Translations under genes and position numbers: made by a program
Shown here: positions 43,094 to 52,632 of the stretch, one piece after another
Layout: each line of letters starts with the position of its first letter
Numbering within the stretch: the stretch's first letter is position 1
Notes under the pieces: generated by a model
What the model was told of the DNA's origin: nothing
Databases searched by the model: none
Seen by the model: only the letters and a program-made list of their open reading frames with translations
Source: Methylophaga sp. 42_25_T18
Lineage (GTDB): Bacteria; Pseudomonadota; Gammaproteobacteria; Nitrosococcales; Methylophagaceae
DNA length: 64,000 bases
Reading direction: 5' to 3'
NCBI GenBank assembly: GCA_002163085.1
Contig: MAAJ01000006.1
Span: 310,001 to 374,000, forward strand

Positions 43094-45421
43094 ATGGAAT
43101 TTTGGCGATTTGAATCTTCGATAAAGGGCTCTGGCAGCCTGATGGCCGGACAATACGATATCAGTATTGTCATTCTTTCTATCGTTATCGCCTGCTTTGC
43201 TTGTTATGCTGCGCTAACTACGGCCTATCGCATCATTCGATTGCAGTCCAAAACTATTCATTGGGGTTGGCTATCAACGGGTGCTATCGCCATGGGTTCT
43301 GGGATCTGGGCCATGCATTTTACCGGCATGCTTGCTTATTCCATGGGTAGTTCGATTAGTTATTCAGTTCCCATCACCCTTCTCTCGGCACTGCCTGCTA
43401 TTTTAGGTAGTGGGCTTGCTTTATTTATCTTAAATACGGATAAAATTAATTTTTACCGTAATCAGGTAACGGCATTTCTACTTGCCACCTGCATTGCGGT
43501 GATGCATTACACCGGTATGGAAGCCATGCAGATGGATGCTGTCCTACGCTACGATTTTGGATTATTTATTTTATCCTATGTCGTTGCTCATATTTTGGCT
43601 AGCCTTGCTTTGGCTATCAAATTCATTAAAACGAGTCGATATCTAGTTTTATCAAAATTTAATAATGCTATCAGCGCTATTGTTATGGGCTCGGCGATTA
43701 GTGGCATGCATTACACCGCAATGGCTTCAGCTCAATTTTATCTGCCGGAAGAAGTCCACGCTATAACCGATTTGATAATTCCGACTGATATTTTAATCGC
43801 ATCAATCACCAGTATCGTCATTATTCTAATTGCTGTGACCATTGTCACTGCTAATGTCTACAATCATTTTGAACAAATGTCTGATCGACTCGAAGAAAGT
43901 CAAAATGAACTGAATACGTTTATTAATAGTGCACCCATTATGATGTGGATGATGGATGAATATGGCCAACCCAAACTATTTAATGAAACTTGGCTAAACT
44001 TTACCGGAAAAACGTTATCTGAAGAGTTGACCCATTCATGGGATGGCAAGGAAGTACACCCTGATGACAAAGAAGCCTGCTTCTCCATTTATAAAGAACA
44101 TTTCGGTCACAGATCTGCCTTTGACCATGAGTTTCGCCTGCGGCGTTTTGACGGAGTCTATCGTTGGGTGCGTGAAGTAGGCGTACCTTTTATCGGGGCT
44201 CGTAATCAATATATGGGTTTTATTGGCAACTGTCTTGATATCAGTGAGCGTAAACAGGCCGAAGAGCAACTTCAGCAACTGCGACGTTATTTAGCCAATA
44301 TTATCGATTCAATGCCCTCGATCATAATCGGCGTTAATGCTGATAGCGAAGTCACCCAATGGAACAGCCAAGCTCAGAAAATGACCGGAATATCAGCCGC
44401 TCAAGCACAGGGACAAAACCTAGAGAAGGTATTTCCGCGTCTTTATGCTGAAATGTCACATGTCCATAGGGCCATTATCACCCGCCATGAACAATATGAT
44501 GCCAAACGGAGTTACCAGGAAAATGGTGAAATTAAATATGAGGATGTCACCATTTATCCCTTGGTCACTAACGGGGTGGAAGGTGCGGTTATTCGAATAG
44601 ATGATGTGACCGAAAAAGTTCACATTGAAGAAATGATGATTCAATCTGAGAAAATGTTATCCGTCGGCGGACTAGCAGCAGGCATGGCACATGAAATTAA
44701 CAACCCCTTAGCCGGCATGATGCAAACGGCCAATGTAATGAAAAACCGTCTAACTGGTGACGAAATCCCAGCCAATTTGAAAGCAGCAGAGTCGGTAGGC
44801 ACAAATATGGCCGTTATTCATGCATTCATGACTGAACGAGGAGTGTTTCGCATGCTGGACTCAATCACCGACTCAGGCAAACGTGTTGCCAAAATTGTCG
44901 ATAATATTCTAAGTTTCGCTCGAAAAAGTGATGCCGAAACTCAGCCACATAATATGGGCAAGTTATTAGATGATGCTCATGAATTAGCGGCCACCGACTA
45001 TGACCTGAAAAAGCAATATGACTTTAAGGCTATAGAAATCATCCGAGAATATCAGGAAGACCTGCCAGCTGTTGACTGTGAAAGCACCAAAATCCAACAA
45101 GTTTTCATGAATATTTTTCGCAATGGCGCCGAAGCCATGCAAGAAGCTAACATCAAACATCCTCACTTTATCTTTCGTACATACCATGACGCCGAACGAA
45201 ATCATCTCTGCACCGAAATTGAAGACAACGGTCCTGGTATTGATGAAGCAACTCGCCGACGTATATTTGAACCCTTTTTCACTACAAAACCTGTTGGCAT
45301 CGGCACAGGGTTGGGACTAAGTGTTTCTTACTTCATTGTGGTAGAAAACCACGGCGGTGAAATGAGTGTCGAATCTGAGTTTGGTAAAGGTACGCGGTTC
45401 ATCATTCGTTTACCCATCTAA
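43094..45421 (+). CDS. MHYT-PAS-PAS sensor histidine kinase
   Basis: Start chosen at ATG 43094 (MEFWRFESS) with GGAG 6 bp upstream; an in-frame GTG lies at 43082. The 775-residue product has about seven N-terminal helices (about 20-245) with the MHYT signatures MHFTGM, MHYTGM and MHYTAM, thought to bind a metal and sense a gas such as O2, CO or NO. Two PAS domains follow (about 265-390 and 395-520), then a HisKA domain with the histidine in LAAGMAHEINNPLAGMMQTA (about 533-552) and HATPase_c (DNGPGI, GTGLGLSVSYFIV). No receiver is fused or adjacent, except the RpfG-like protein downstream. A role upstream of that protein is speculative. Confidence 0.88.
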   Translation: MEFWRFESSIKGSGSLMAGQYDISIVILSIVIACFACYAALTTAYRIIRLQSKTIHWGWLSTGAIAMGSGIWAMHFTGMLAYSMGSSISYSVPITLLSALPAILGSGLALFILNTDKINFYRNQVTAFLLATCIAVMHYTGMEAMQMDAVLRYDFGLFILSYVVAHILASLALAIKFIKTSRYLVLSKFNNAISAIVMGSAISGMHYTAMASAQFYLPEEVHAITDLIIPTDILIASITSIVIILIAVTIVTANVYNHFEQMSDRLEESQNELNTFINSAPIMMWMMDEYGQPKLFNETWLNFTGKTLSEELTHSWDGKEVHPDDKEACFSIYKEHFGHRSAFDHEFRLRRFDGVYRWVREVGVPFIGARNQYMGFIGNCLDISERKQAEEQLQQLRRYLANIIDSMPSIIIGVNADSEVTQWNSQAQKMTGISAAQAQGQNLEKVFPRLYAEMSHVHRAIITRHEQYDAKRSYQENGEIKYEDVTIYPLVTNGVEGAVIRIDDVTEKVHIEEMMIQSEKMLSVGGLAAGMAHEINNPLAGMMQTANVMKNRLTGDEIPANLKAAESVGTNMAVIHAFMTERGVFRMLDSITDSGKRVAKIVDNILSFARKSDAETQPHNMGKLLDDAHELAATDYDLKKQYDFKAIEIIREYQEDLPAVDCESTKIQQVFMNIFRNGAEAMQEANIKHPHFIFRTYHDAERNHLCTEIEDNGPGIDEATRRRIFEPFFTTKPVGIGTGLGLSVSYFIVVENHGGEMSVESEFGKGTRFIIRLPI

Positions 45422-45872
45422 AATATAATGGATTTAACGCTCTCTTTTTTCTAACTCAAAATTTATCGCCTCTTATATATAGGACTCATGTACGGCAGTT
45501 GATCAAACCAACAAAATCCCGTTTCCTAATGGTGATGTTGTTATCTGGGCGGGGTTGGGTCAGCATAACGTTACGTCAGGCAAGCTAATCCAAAACATTG
45601 ACTCACTTCACATAACTAGACATCTCGTCATTGTCACGCTAGACAGGGTGCTTTTGTGTAAGCATAATGACGAGCTGATGTAGTTTGTGATACTCAAGAC
45701 AAACTACTACACATAGAACGACGGATTTATAGTTCTATTTTATCTACCGTGGGTTGTTTGCAAAAGGAGCGGAAAACCACGCCAAAGTAAGATGGGGAAT
45801 AGTCTCTTGACTAGCGACGGCAACTTCAACACGCTACTACAGCCATACGAAAGTGCCCGACGACGCAGTATC
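45422..45872. other. 450-bp region upstream of the rpfG-like gene with inverted repeats
   Basis: No gene is supported except a possible 27-codon N-terminal extension of the HD-GYP gene (ATG 45792). It contains two strong inverted repeats (45624-45707). I see no clear Rfam-type element. Confidence 0.5.
45624..45707 (+). ncRNA. possible structured leader or small RNA, tentative
   Basis: CTCGTCATT (45624-45632) pairs with AATGACGAG (45666-45674), and GTAGTTTGT (45680-45688) pairs with ACAAACTAC (45699-45707), giving two adjacent hairpins. No U-run follows the second. Either a 5' leader of the rpfG transcript or a small RNA; this is inference from pairing only. Confidence 0.3.
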
Positions 45873-46943
45873 ATGAAAAAAAATAGACACGTTTTGATCA
45901 TAGATGATCAATCTACCGGCAGAGCCATCCTCGGACAAGTTATTCAGCAAATTGCTGATAATATACTTGTCACCGCCTTTGAAACTCCGCAAGAAGCACT
46001 TATTTGGCTGGATAATAACGATCCTGACTTAATCGTTACCGATTACCGAATGCCGGATATGAATGGCGTAGAGTTTATCCAACACGTGCGCCAAAAAACA
46101 CAATGCCAAAACGTACCTATCATGATGATTACCGTCGTCAGTGAAAAAGAAGTACGCTATGAAGCGTTAGAAGCCGGTGCAACAGCCTTTTTAACCCGTC
46201 CGATTGATCAAATAGAATGTCGTACTAGCTGTAGAAACTTACTACAACTGTATGAGCAACAGCTAATCATTCAAGATCGTGCTGATTGGCTTGCTCGCCA
46301 AGTTGAGGTTGCAACGAAACAAGTCATTGCTCGAGAAAAAGAAACGATTATCCGTTTAGCCAAAGCAGGCGAATATCGTGACGAAGGCACCGGAAATCAC
46401 GTTATTCGAATGGCAAAGTATGCACGACAAATTGCTGAAGCAACCGGCAAGTTTACCGAAAAAGAATGTGAAGATCTGGAATATGCGGCGCCTATGCATG
46501 ACATCGGAAAAATTGGTATTCCAGATGGCGTTTTGTTGAAACCAGGCAAATTTCAACCCGATGAGTGGGCGGTGATGAAACGTCATACCACTATAGGTCA
46601 CGCTATCTTGTCTGATAGCCAATCTCCCTATATTCAAATTGGTGCCATTATCGCGTTAAATCACCATGAACGATTTGATGGCAAAGGTTACCCAAATGGT
46701 TTGAAAGGTGAAGACATTCCCCTGATTGCTAGAGTAGTTTCCGTCGCCGATGTTTATGATGCATTAGTATCTGCGAGGCCTTATAAACCAGCCTGGTCTA
46801 CGGAAGATGCCATTAGTTATATCAAACAGCAATCAGGCACCCAATTCGACCCCGCTTGTGTACAAGCATTTACCGAATGCTTAGATGCAATCAAAGAAAT
46901 TCAACTCGATTATGCCGATGCGCCTGAATATTCGCTAGAATAG
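45873..46943 (+). CDS. rpfG: RpfG-like response regulator: REC-HD-GYP c-di-GMP phosphodiesterase
   Basis: The start at ATG 45873 (MKKNRHVLIIDDQ) fits the receiver domain; an upstream in-frame ATG at 45792 adds 27 residues without similarity. Neither has a strong ribosome site. The 356-residue product has a receiver (phospho-acceptor in LIVTDYRMPDMNG, D about 54) and an HD-GYP domain with MHDIGKIGIPDGVLLKPG and HHERFDGKGYPNGLKG, keeping both the HD pair and the GYP motif. In Xanthomonas RpfG degrades c-di-GMP when DSF is sensed by RpfC. The rpfC-like gene follows after 6 bp. Confidence 0.85.
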   Translation: MKKNRHVLIIDDQSTGRAILGQVIQQIADNILVTAFETPQEALIWLDNNDPDLIVTDYRMPDMNGVEFIQHVRQKTQCQNVPIMMITVVSEKEVRYEALEAGATAFLTRPIDQIECRTSCRNLLQLYEQQLIIQDRADWLARQVEVATKQVIAREKETIIRLAKAGEYRDEGTGNHVIRMAKYARQIAEATGKFTEKECEDLEYAAPMHDIGKIGIPDGVLLKPGKFQPDEWAVMKRHTTIGHAILSDSQSPYIQIGAIIALNHHERFDGKGYPNGLKGEDIPLIARVVSVADVYDALVSARPYKPAWSTEDAISYIKQQSGTQFDPACVQAFTECLDAIKEIQLDYADAPEYSLE

Positions 46944-46949
46944 GAGCCC

Positions 46950-49487
46950 ATGTCAGCAACCTCAGAAAATAATCGCCCAACAATACTCGCCAAACTAAAA
47001 TATCGTTTGGCACAAACCTCTGACTCTGAACCAGAGCAGGCGATAAAAGTCCGTCTTTCTATTGCCACCGTTTTAATTCTCTACTTTTGCTTGCCATGGC
47101 AAGACAGTGAGAGCTTTTCTAATATCCTTTCAAGCCTTCCCAGCCTATTAGCGTTAAGTTACTTTTCATTGGCTCTTATGCTAGCTAGCGCGATCGTTAT
47201 TAATCCTCAACCTTCTCCTCTCAGACGTGTATTAGGCACTTTACTTGATTTAACCCCTCTCTCTATTTTGATGTACTCCGCAGGTGATAAAAGCGTCTTT
47301 TTATTCGTATTTTATTTATGGGTAATTTTAGGGATGGGCTTTCGCTACGGCATTAAGTATTTATATTTTTCATTAGGCGTTGGAGTCATTGGTTTTATAT
47401 GTGCCATTACCTGGGGAGATTACTGGCAAAGCAATAACCAACCGTCGGTAGCATTAAGTTTATTATTATTATTAATATTGATTCCTTTATATTCCGCATT
47501 CCTTATAAAAAAATTACATGCAGCCATAGAGGCTGCCAAGTATGCTAACGAAGCCAAAAGTCGATTCTTAGCTAATATGTCTCATGAACTACGGACACCA
47601 TTAAATGGTGTAATTGGTATTGCTGATTTAATGGGTGAAACCAAGCTAGATCCACAACAATCTGAGTTTGTGAATATTATGCGTAGCTCTGCTAATACTT
47701 TATTAGGCTTGATAGAAAATGTGCTCGATATTTCAAAAATTGAAGCCGGTAAAATTATCATCGCTAATGATTCCTTCGATCTACATCAACTTATTAATAC
47801 CATCGTTAAAATGCAAAGCCCAATGGGAACAGCAAAGGGACTTACTATCAGCTTTAATATTGATGCTGCAACACCGTTTTTATTACAAGGGGACGAGCAA
47901 CATTTAAAACAAATTTTCATTAATTTGATTGGCAACGCCATTAAGTTTACTAACGAAGGTTCCGTTAAACTTTATGTCACACTTGCCGATAACAATCTAA
48001 GTAATCCTAGGCTCAGGTTTGAAGTACAAGATACCGGTATTGGAATTCCAGCCGAATCTTTGCCAACCATCTTTGATGACTTTACACAAGCCTCATCCAC
48101 CCCCAAACAAGGGGTAGGTGGCTCTGGCTTAGGAACAACTATATCTAAAGAACTTGTTGAATTAATGGGAGGAGAAATCGGCGTAAAGAGTAAACAAGGA
48201 GAGGGCACCACCTTCTGGTTTGAACTACCTTTTACATCGATTCCTTATGAAAATTTGAGCTTAGCTGATAATCATTTATTACTATTAACAACCGAACAAA
48301 CGGCATCACTCATCAGTCCAGCGCTCGACACTTGGGATGCTAAATATGATTGGGTAAGTACATCTGCCCGTGCATTTTCTGAATTGTTAAAAGCCATCGA
48401 AAATGAAGATGCCTATAAAACGTTAATTGTTGATCAAGCAAGCATGCTTGATATTACGCCGGTTCAGTTTGCTCAGATGATAAAAACAGAAGACAGTTTA
48501 GAACAGCTGTCTTTGATTTTGATTAATACCTCAGAATATAGCCTACACGACCCTCAAATCCGCGAAAACTTTATCTCCACCATTGCCGACCCAAGCGACA
48601 GAAGACTATTATTTAACGCGATTCACGCATCTCAAACAATCTCCTCCACTGACACGAAGGTTGTTACCTTAGCGGAGCATTACGCCGCACAAAGCAATGC
48701 TCAACCATTAACTATTTTGATTGCCGAAGATAACAGGGTTAACCAGCAGGTGCTAGAAGGTGTACTCCAGCATGCCGGTCATAAGACATTAATTGCAGGG
48801 ACAGGCGATAAAGCGCTGGACATCCTTACAGAGAAGATGGATGACATCGATATGTTAATCCTCGATATGAATATGCCAGAAATGACCGGCATCGAGGTTA
48901 TTCAAGCTTTGCAATATCTGGATACCGCACGTTCAATTCCCATCATTATGCTGACTGCTGATGCAACCCCAGAGGCAAAAGAAGAATGTCTAGATGCTGG
49001 TGCCAATGTATTTTTAACCAAGCCCATTGATTCCAGAGCCTTACTAGAGCACGTTGCCAAATTAGCCCAAACAATAACTACTGTTTCGTTACAGGAGCAA
49101 GAGTCTGATCAACTTAATACATCTGCATTATGGATAGACGAAGCAGTTATTAATGATCTTGCTTTACTGGGCGGTGGTGAACATTTCATACAAAAGCTGA
49201 TTCAAGGTTTCGAATTTGATGGTAAAAAACACATTAAGGCGCTCAAAACTTCAGCACTTGATGACTATCTAGCTTACCGAGAAAGCCTTCATGCTTTAAA
49301 AGGCTCAGCAAGCGAAATGGGGGCAACAAAATTAGTCGACTTATGTATCAAAGCAGAAGAGTTCAAACCCTATGATGTAGGAAATTCAAACGTCATTGCT
49401 TTAAGCACTGAAATTGAAAATGCTTTTCTACAAACGATCTTGTCAGTACAGGCGACAATAATCAGCGCTACAAGAGCAGAGACCTAA
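46950..49487 (+). CDS. rpfC: RpfC-like hybrid sensor histidine kinase (HisKA-HATPase-REC-Hpt)
   Basis: An 845-residue hybrid kinase with AGGAG before its ATG. Four to five helices are predicted at about 30-185 (LGMGFRYGIKYLYFSLGVG near 128-146 is RpfC-like). HisKA holds the histidine in FLANMSHELRTPLNGVIG (about 208-225), HATPase_c has NAIKFTNEG and DTGIGIP, the receiver has MLILDMNMPEMTG (about 635-647), and the C-terminal Hpt has HALKGSASEMGA (about 780). This domain order and the short, almost loop-free sensor are those of the DSF receptor RpfC. It converges with the rpfF-like gene 15 bp away, as in Xanthomonas. Confidence 0.85.
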   Translation: MSATSENNRPTILAKLKYRLAQTSDSEPEQAIKVRLSIATVLILYFCLPWQDSESFSNILSSLPSLLALSYFSLALMLASAIVINPQPSPLRRVLGTLLDLTPLSILMYSAGDKSVFLFVFYLWVILGMGFRYGIKYLYFSLGVGVIGFICAITWGDYWQSNNQPSVALSLLLLLILIPLYSAFLIKKLHAAIEAAKYANEAKSRFLANMSHELRTPLNGVIGIADLMGETKLDPQQSEFVNIMRSSANTLLGLIENVLDISKIEAGKIIIANDSFDLHQLINTIVKMQSPMGTAKGLTISFNIDAATPFLLQGDEQHLKQIFINLIGNAIKFTNEGSVKLYVTLADNNLSNPRLRFEVQDTGIGIPAESLPTIFDDFTQASSTPKQGVGGSGLGTTISKELVELMGGEIGVKSKQGEGTTFWFELPFTSIPYENLSLADNHLLLLTTEQTASLISPALDTWDAKYDWVSTSARAFSELLKAIENEDAYKTLIVDQASMLDITPVQFAQMIKTEDSLEQLSLILINTSEYSLHDPQIRENFISTIADPSDRRLLFNAIHASQTISSTDTKVVTLAEHYAAQSNAQPLTILIAEDNRVNQQVLEGVLQHAGHKTLIAGTGDKALDILTEKMDDIDMLILDMNMPEMTGIEVIQALQYLDTARSIPIIMLTADATPEAKEECLDAGANVFLTKPIDSRALLEHVAKLAQTITTVSLQEQESDQLNTSALWIDEAVINDLALLGGGEHFIQKLIQGFEFDGKKHIKALKTSALDDYLAYRESLHALKGSASEMGATKLVDLCIKAEEFKPYDVGNSNVIALSTEIENAFLQTILSVQATIISATRAET

Positions 49488-49502
49488 CACCAAAAACTTC
49501 AC

Positions 49503-50375
49503 TTATGATTTTGCGTTTTGTCTTTTAATTAATCGGGTCATCATCTTTAAATCCTTATCTGCCAATTTAAATGCTGCATCAACCCAAATATTTGTTATAT
49601 CTAACAACTCTTGATATGTAATCTGGTTACAAATATCTTTTACCTTAGCAAGTGCTTTATAACTGTTTGGTGTCTTGTTTGCTCTTTTAATGTATTTATA
49701 AACAGCTAACTCACCCTCACCTGGCTCAGCTAAAATATCTACAATCCCCATCTCGAATAACTCCTCGGCGGAGTAAAGTTTTCCGGATAAAATCATTTTT
49801 TCTGCTGCAGCAACGCCTATTTTTCTAGATAGAAGTGTAAAAGCCCCCATGCCTGGAAATAAATTAAACAACACCTCTGGCAATCCCATCTTGGTGTCAC
49901 GCTCCGCTATTAAGACATTACTCGCCAGTGCGGTCTCAAACCCGCCTCCTAAGGCATCGCCTTGCACAAGTGAAATAGTGATTAACTCACACTCTAAGTG
50001 AACGATATTTTGATACAACACATCGATGCATGAAACGGCATAATCATATAAACCTTTTCGATCACCTGATTGAATTGAACTATAAAATAAATCTAAATCG
50101 CCACCTAAATTGAACGTACCTTCCACCTCAGAGCCTAATACAAGAAAGTCATACTTTTCACCATTGCTAGACAACATTTCAGATTGAACGTTTTTCACAT
50201 AGAGTGATAAATCCCTTAGTAAAGTCGGATTAAAACATAACCTTGGTGCGCCATTCATCAAGCACCATGTTATTTTGTATTTATCATCACTAAAGGTTCG
50301 AATTTGTGAATACTGTTCATCAGTATCTGTATTTAGATCATGATTAATTTCTTTAAGCTGAGCTAAAGCGTTCAT
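49503..50375 (-). CDS. rpfF: RpfF-like DSF synthase (crotonase fold)
   Basis: A 290-residue crotonase-family protein, ATG at 50375 with AAGGAAGG upstream. The active-site region reads VQGDALGGGFETALASNVLI (138-157) and GLPEVLFNLFPGMGAF (164-179). E147 and E167, 20 residues apart, match the two catalytic glutamates E141 and E161 of Xanthomonas RpfF, which are absent together in ordinary enoyl-CoA hydratases. RpfF dehydrates a 3-hydroxyacyl-ACP and frees the cis-2-unsaturated fatty acid signal. Convergent placement next to rpfG-rpfC strongly supports the call. rpfB is not in the window. Confidence 0.9.
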   Translation of the reverse strand: MNALAQLKEINHDLNTDTDEQYSQIRTFSDDKYKITWCLMNGAPRLCFNPTLLRDLSLYVKNVQSEMLSSNGEKYDFLVLGSEVEGTFNLGGDLDLFYSSIQSGDRKGLYDYAVSCIDVLYQNIVHLECELITISLVQGDALGGGFETALASNVLIAERDTKMGLPEVLFNLFPGMGAFTLLSRKIGVAAAEKMILSGKLYSAEELFEMGIVDILAEPGEGELAVYKYIKRANKTPNSYKALAKVKDICNQITYQELLDITNIWVDAAFKLADKDLKMMTRLIKRQNAKS

Positions 50376-50560
50376 ATTTACCTTCCTTATGTACTTCTAT
50401 CCTGTCCTGGAAATAACAATGACATATTATTGTCACTAAAAATCTATTCGAATGGGATATAGCAGGAAGCATGCCTATTTGAAAGAGTATTCCAAACAGC
50501 GTTAAGGTAAAGCTATGTTACGTAAGGGAAAAGGTACTACTTAGAGTATGAAATGAAATT

Positions 50561-51538
50561 TCATGTACACATTAATTCAGACAAATGACTAATGACGGCA
50601 CTGGCATTGCCTTGAATGTTATAGCCTCCTTCTAAGAGGGAAATAACTCTTCCATCACAGTGTTTTTCAGCCAAATTTTTAACCATTTTAGTGAGCTGCA
50701 TAAAACCTTTATCGGTGATGTCATGACATCCTAATAAATCATCTTGTCGACTATCAAAGCCAGCAGAAATAATAATTAAGTCAGGTTTAAATGTTTCAAC
50801 GGCTGGCAACAATTCTTGCTCAAATGCAGCAATAATATCGGCATCCTCAGCCCCACAAGCTAAATGCACATTGATATTAAAGCCTTCGCCTTTACCTTCG
50901 CCTCGCCGCTCAGGAAAGCCCGTACCAGGATAAGCAAAGGTATCGTGGGTAGAAAAGTATAAAACTGAAGGATCAGAATAAAATGCCCACTCGGTGCCAT
51001 TGCCATGGTGATAGTCCCAATCGACTATTAATACTCTGTCTAAACCATAATTTTTCTGAGCATAGCGAGCCGCTATCGCAGCATGATTGTAATAACAAAA
51101 GCCTTCTTCTTTTCCCGTATTCAAGGCGTGATGACCGGGCGGACGGGAAGCACAAAAGGCATTATTGAGCGGTCCACTACACACAGCATCAATGGCAGCC
51201 AATACAGCTCCTGTAGCAAGCAGTGCATGCTGATGATTCTTTAAATCATTTTGTTTTATGGAATCTATGTGCTCTTTGGAATGAACAAGCTCTAACCAAG
51301 GTTCAACATCATTTTTAGCTTCAAGGACTGTGAGCTTAGATAATAGGTCATATTCGACTAATTTATCGGCTATCGCCTGATATCTAGCCGGAGATTCTGG
51401 GTGGGCCGGACTAATATGATGATCAATAAATCGCTCATCTAATACCAGTCCTGTATGAGATTTTACCGCCTTAGCACTCAAGCCCGTAGATAAGCCCGCC
51501 AGCGTTGATAAAGCAAGAAATTGTCGTCTTTCCATCAT
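50561..51538 (-). CDS. histone deacetylase family protein with Tat-type signal
   Basis: Start taken at ATG 51538, with AAGG 8 bp upstream (frame open to 51562). The 325-residue product begins MMERRQFLALSTLAG, a Tat-type RRxFL signal. The arginase/deacetylase fold has the zinc and active-site blocks RPPGHHAL (about 127-134), VDWDYHHGNGTEW and AGFDSRQDDLLG, and LEGGYN near the C-terminus. Relatives are acetylpolyamine amidohydrolases or deacylases. Export is unusual for this family. It lies 185 bp upstream of the rpfF-like gene in the same direction and could be co-expressed with it. Confidence 0.85.
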   Translation of the reverse strand: MMERRQFLALSTLAGLSTGLSAKAVKSHTGLVLDERFIDHHISPAHPESPARYQAIADKLVEYDLLSKLTVLEAKNDVEPWLELVHSKEHIDSIKQNDLKNHQHALLATGAVLAAIDAVCSGPLNNAFCASRPPGHHALNTGKEEGFCYYNHAAIAARYAQKNYGLDRVLIVDWDYHHGNGTEWAFYSDPSVLYFSTHDTFAYPGTGFPERRGEGKGEGFNINVHLACGAEDADIIAAFEQELLPAVETFKPDLIIISAGFDSRQDDLLGCHDITDKGFMQLTKMVKNLAEKHCDGRVISLLEGGYNIQGNASAVISHLSELMCT

Positions 51539-51714
51539 ATAACCTTTTTCGCGATAAGCCATATTAAATCGAGATTTAACTGTAATATTTTCGACCTATA
51601 ACCATAGCATTAATAATGATGAGGTGTATGAATCACACCTCTACTAAACGTATATCTACGTTAGACTAGAAGCGTATGATAAAAATTAAACTTTAAACAT
51701 AAAGGTAGTTATCA

Positions 51715-52620
51715 ATGGCCCATTACCTCATCACGGGTGGAACAGGTTTAATTGGTTCAGCTTTATGTCATCATTTAATAAACTCGAATCATGATGTCAC
51801 GGTGCTTAGTCGTCAGCCTGTCAATGTTCCTAGACTCTGTGGTGACAAGGTTTATGCTGTCACATCATTTGAAGATATTGATGATCAAATAAAATTTGAT
51901 GGTGTCATTAATTTGGCAGGCGCGTCGATTGCAGATCGACATTGGACTCAAAAACGTAAGGCGATACTTGAACAAAGTCGAGTAGGCATCACTGCTGACC
52001 TAGTCACTTGGATAAAACAGCGAGAACTAAAACCAAACTGTTTAATCAGTGGCTCAGCGGTTGGTTGGTATGGTGATGGCAGCAACAAGATATTGACTGA
52101 AAGCAGTGACTTTCACGATGAGTATACCCACCAACTTTGTGATAACTGGGAGAAACAAGCCCTACTCGCTCAAGATTTAGATGTACGAGTCTGCATCGTT
52201 CGCACAGGTTTAGTTCTGGCCAGGAAGGGTGGTTTCCTACAAAAAATGTTATTACCCTTCAAAATGGGTCTGGGTGGCCACTTAGGTGATGGTCTGCAAT
52301 ATATGTCATGGATACATATTAATGACATGATAAAACTCATTCTATTCTTGCTGGAGAAGCAAAATGCCAACGGCATATTTAATGCGTGCTCCCCTACGCC
52401 AATAAGCAACAAGGTATTTAGCCAAGCCTTAGCTAAACAATTAAATAGACCGGCTTTTTTACCTGTTCCAGCTTGGTTGCTAAAAGGGGTATTGGCTGAA
52501 ATGTCACGACTATTGCTAACTGGCCAGCGAGCAGTACCTGAAAAAGCACAGGCACTCGGATTCCAGTTTGATTATACTGAGCTTAACTCAGCCTTAGCTG
52601 ATATTTTGTCCTCCAAATAA
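51715..52620 (+). CDS. yfcH: TIGR01777 family SDR-type epimerase (YfcH-like)
   Basis: A 301-residue extended SDR protein. The Rossmann glycine motif is ITGGTGLIGSALCHHL (about 5-20). GVINLAGASIADRHWTQKRK (about 63-82) and ISGSAVGWYGDG are family signatures, and the DUF1731-like C-terminus (FLPVPAWLLKGVLAEM) is present. Substrate unknown. It is 12 bp upstream of hemH, so the two are likely co-transcribed. Confidence 0.9.
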   Translation: MAHYLITGGTGLIGSALCHHLINSNHDVTVLSRQPVNVPRLCGDKVYAVTSFEDIDDQIKFDGVINLAGASIADRHWTQKRKAILEQSRVGITADLVTWIKQRELKPNCLISGSAVGWYGDGSNKILTESSDFHDEYTHQLCDNWEKQALLAQDLDVRVCIVRTGLVLARKGGFLQKMLLPFKMGLGGHLGDGLQYMSWIHINDMIKLILFLLEKQNANGIFNACSPTPISNKVFSQALAKQLNRPAFLPVPAWLLKGVLAEMSRLLLTGQRAVPEKAQALGFQFDYTELNSALADILSSK

Positions 52621-52632
52621 ATAAAAATAACT

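Noticed and set aside
45745..45840. c-di-GMP-I (GEMM) riboswitch upstream of the HD-GYP gene
   Set aside because: GCAAA, GGAAAA and ACGCCAAAG strings resemble parts of the consensus, but the hairpin between them has only two base pairs and the second domain (GGGYCU...TGGYAGCC) is missing. A covariance-model search (Rfam RF01051) would settle it.
45792..45872. 27-residue N-terminal extension of the HD-GYP protein
   Set aside because: No similarity to receiver domains and no strong ribosome site; kept only as an alternative start. Not excluded by the sequence alone.
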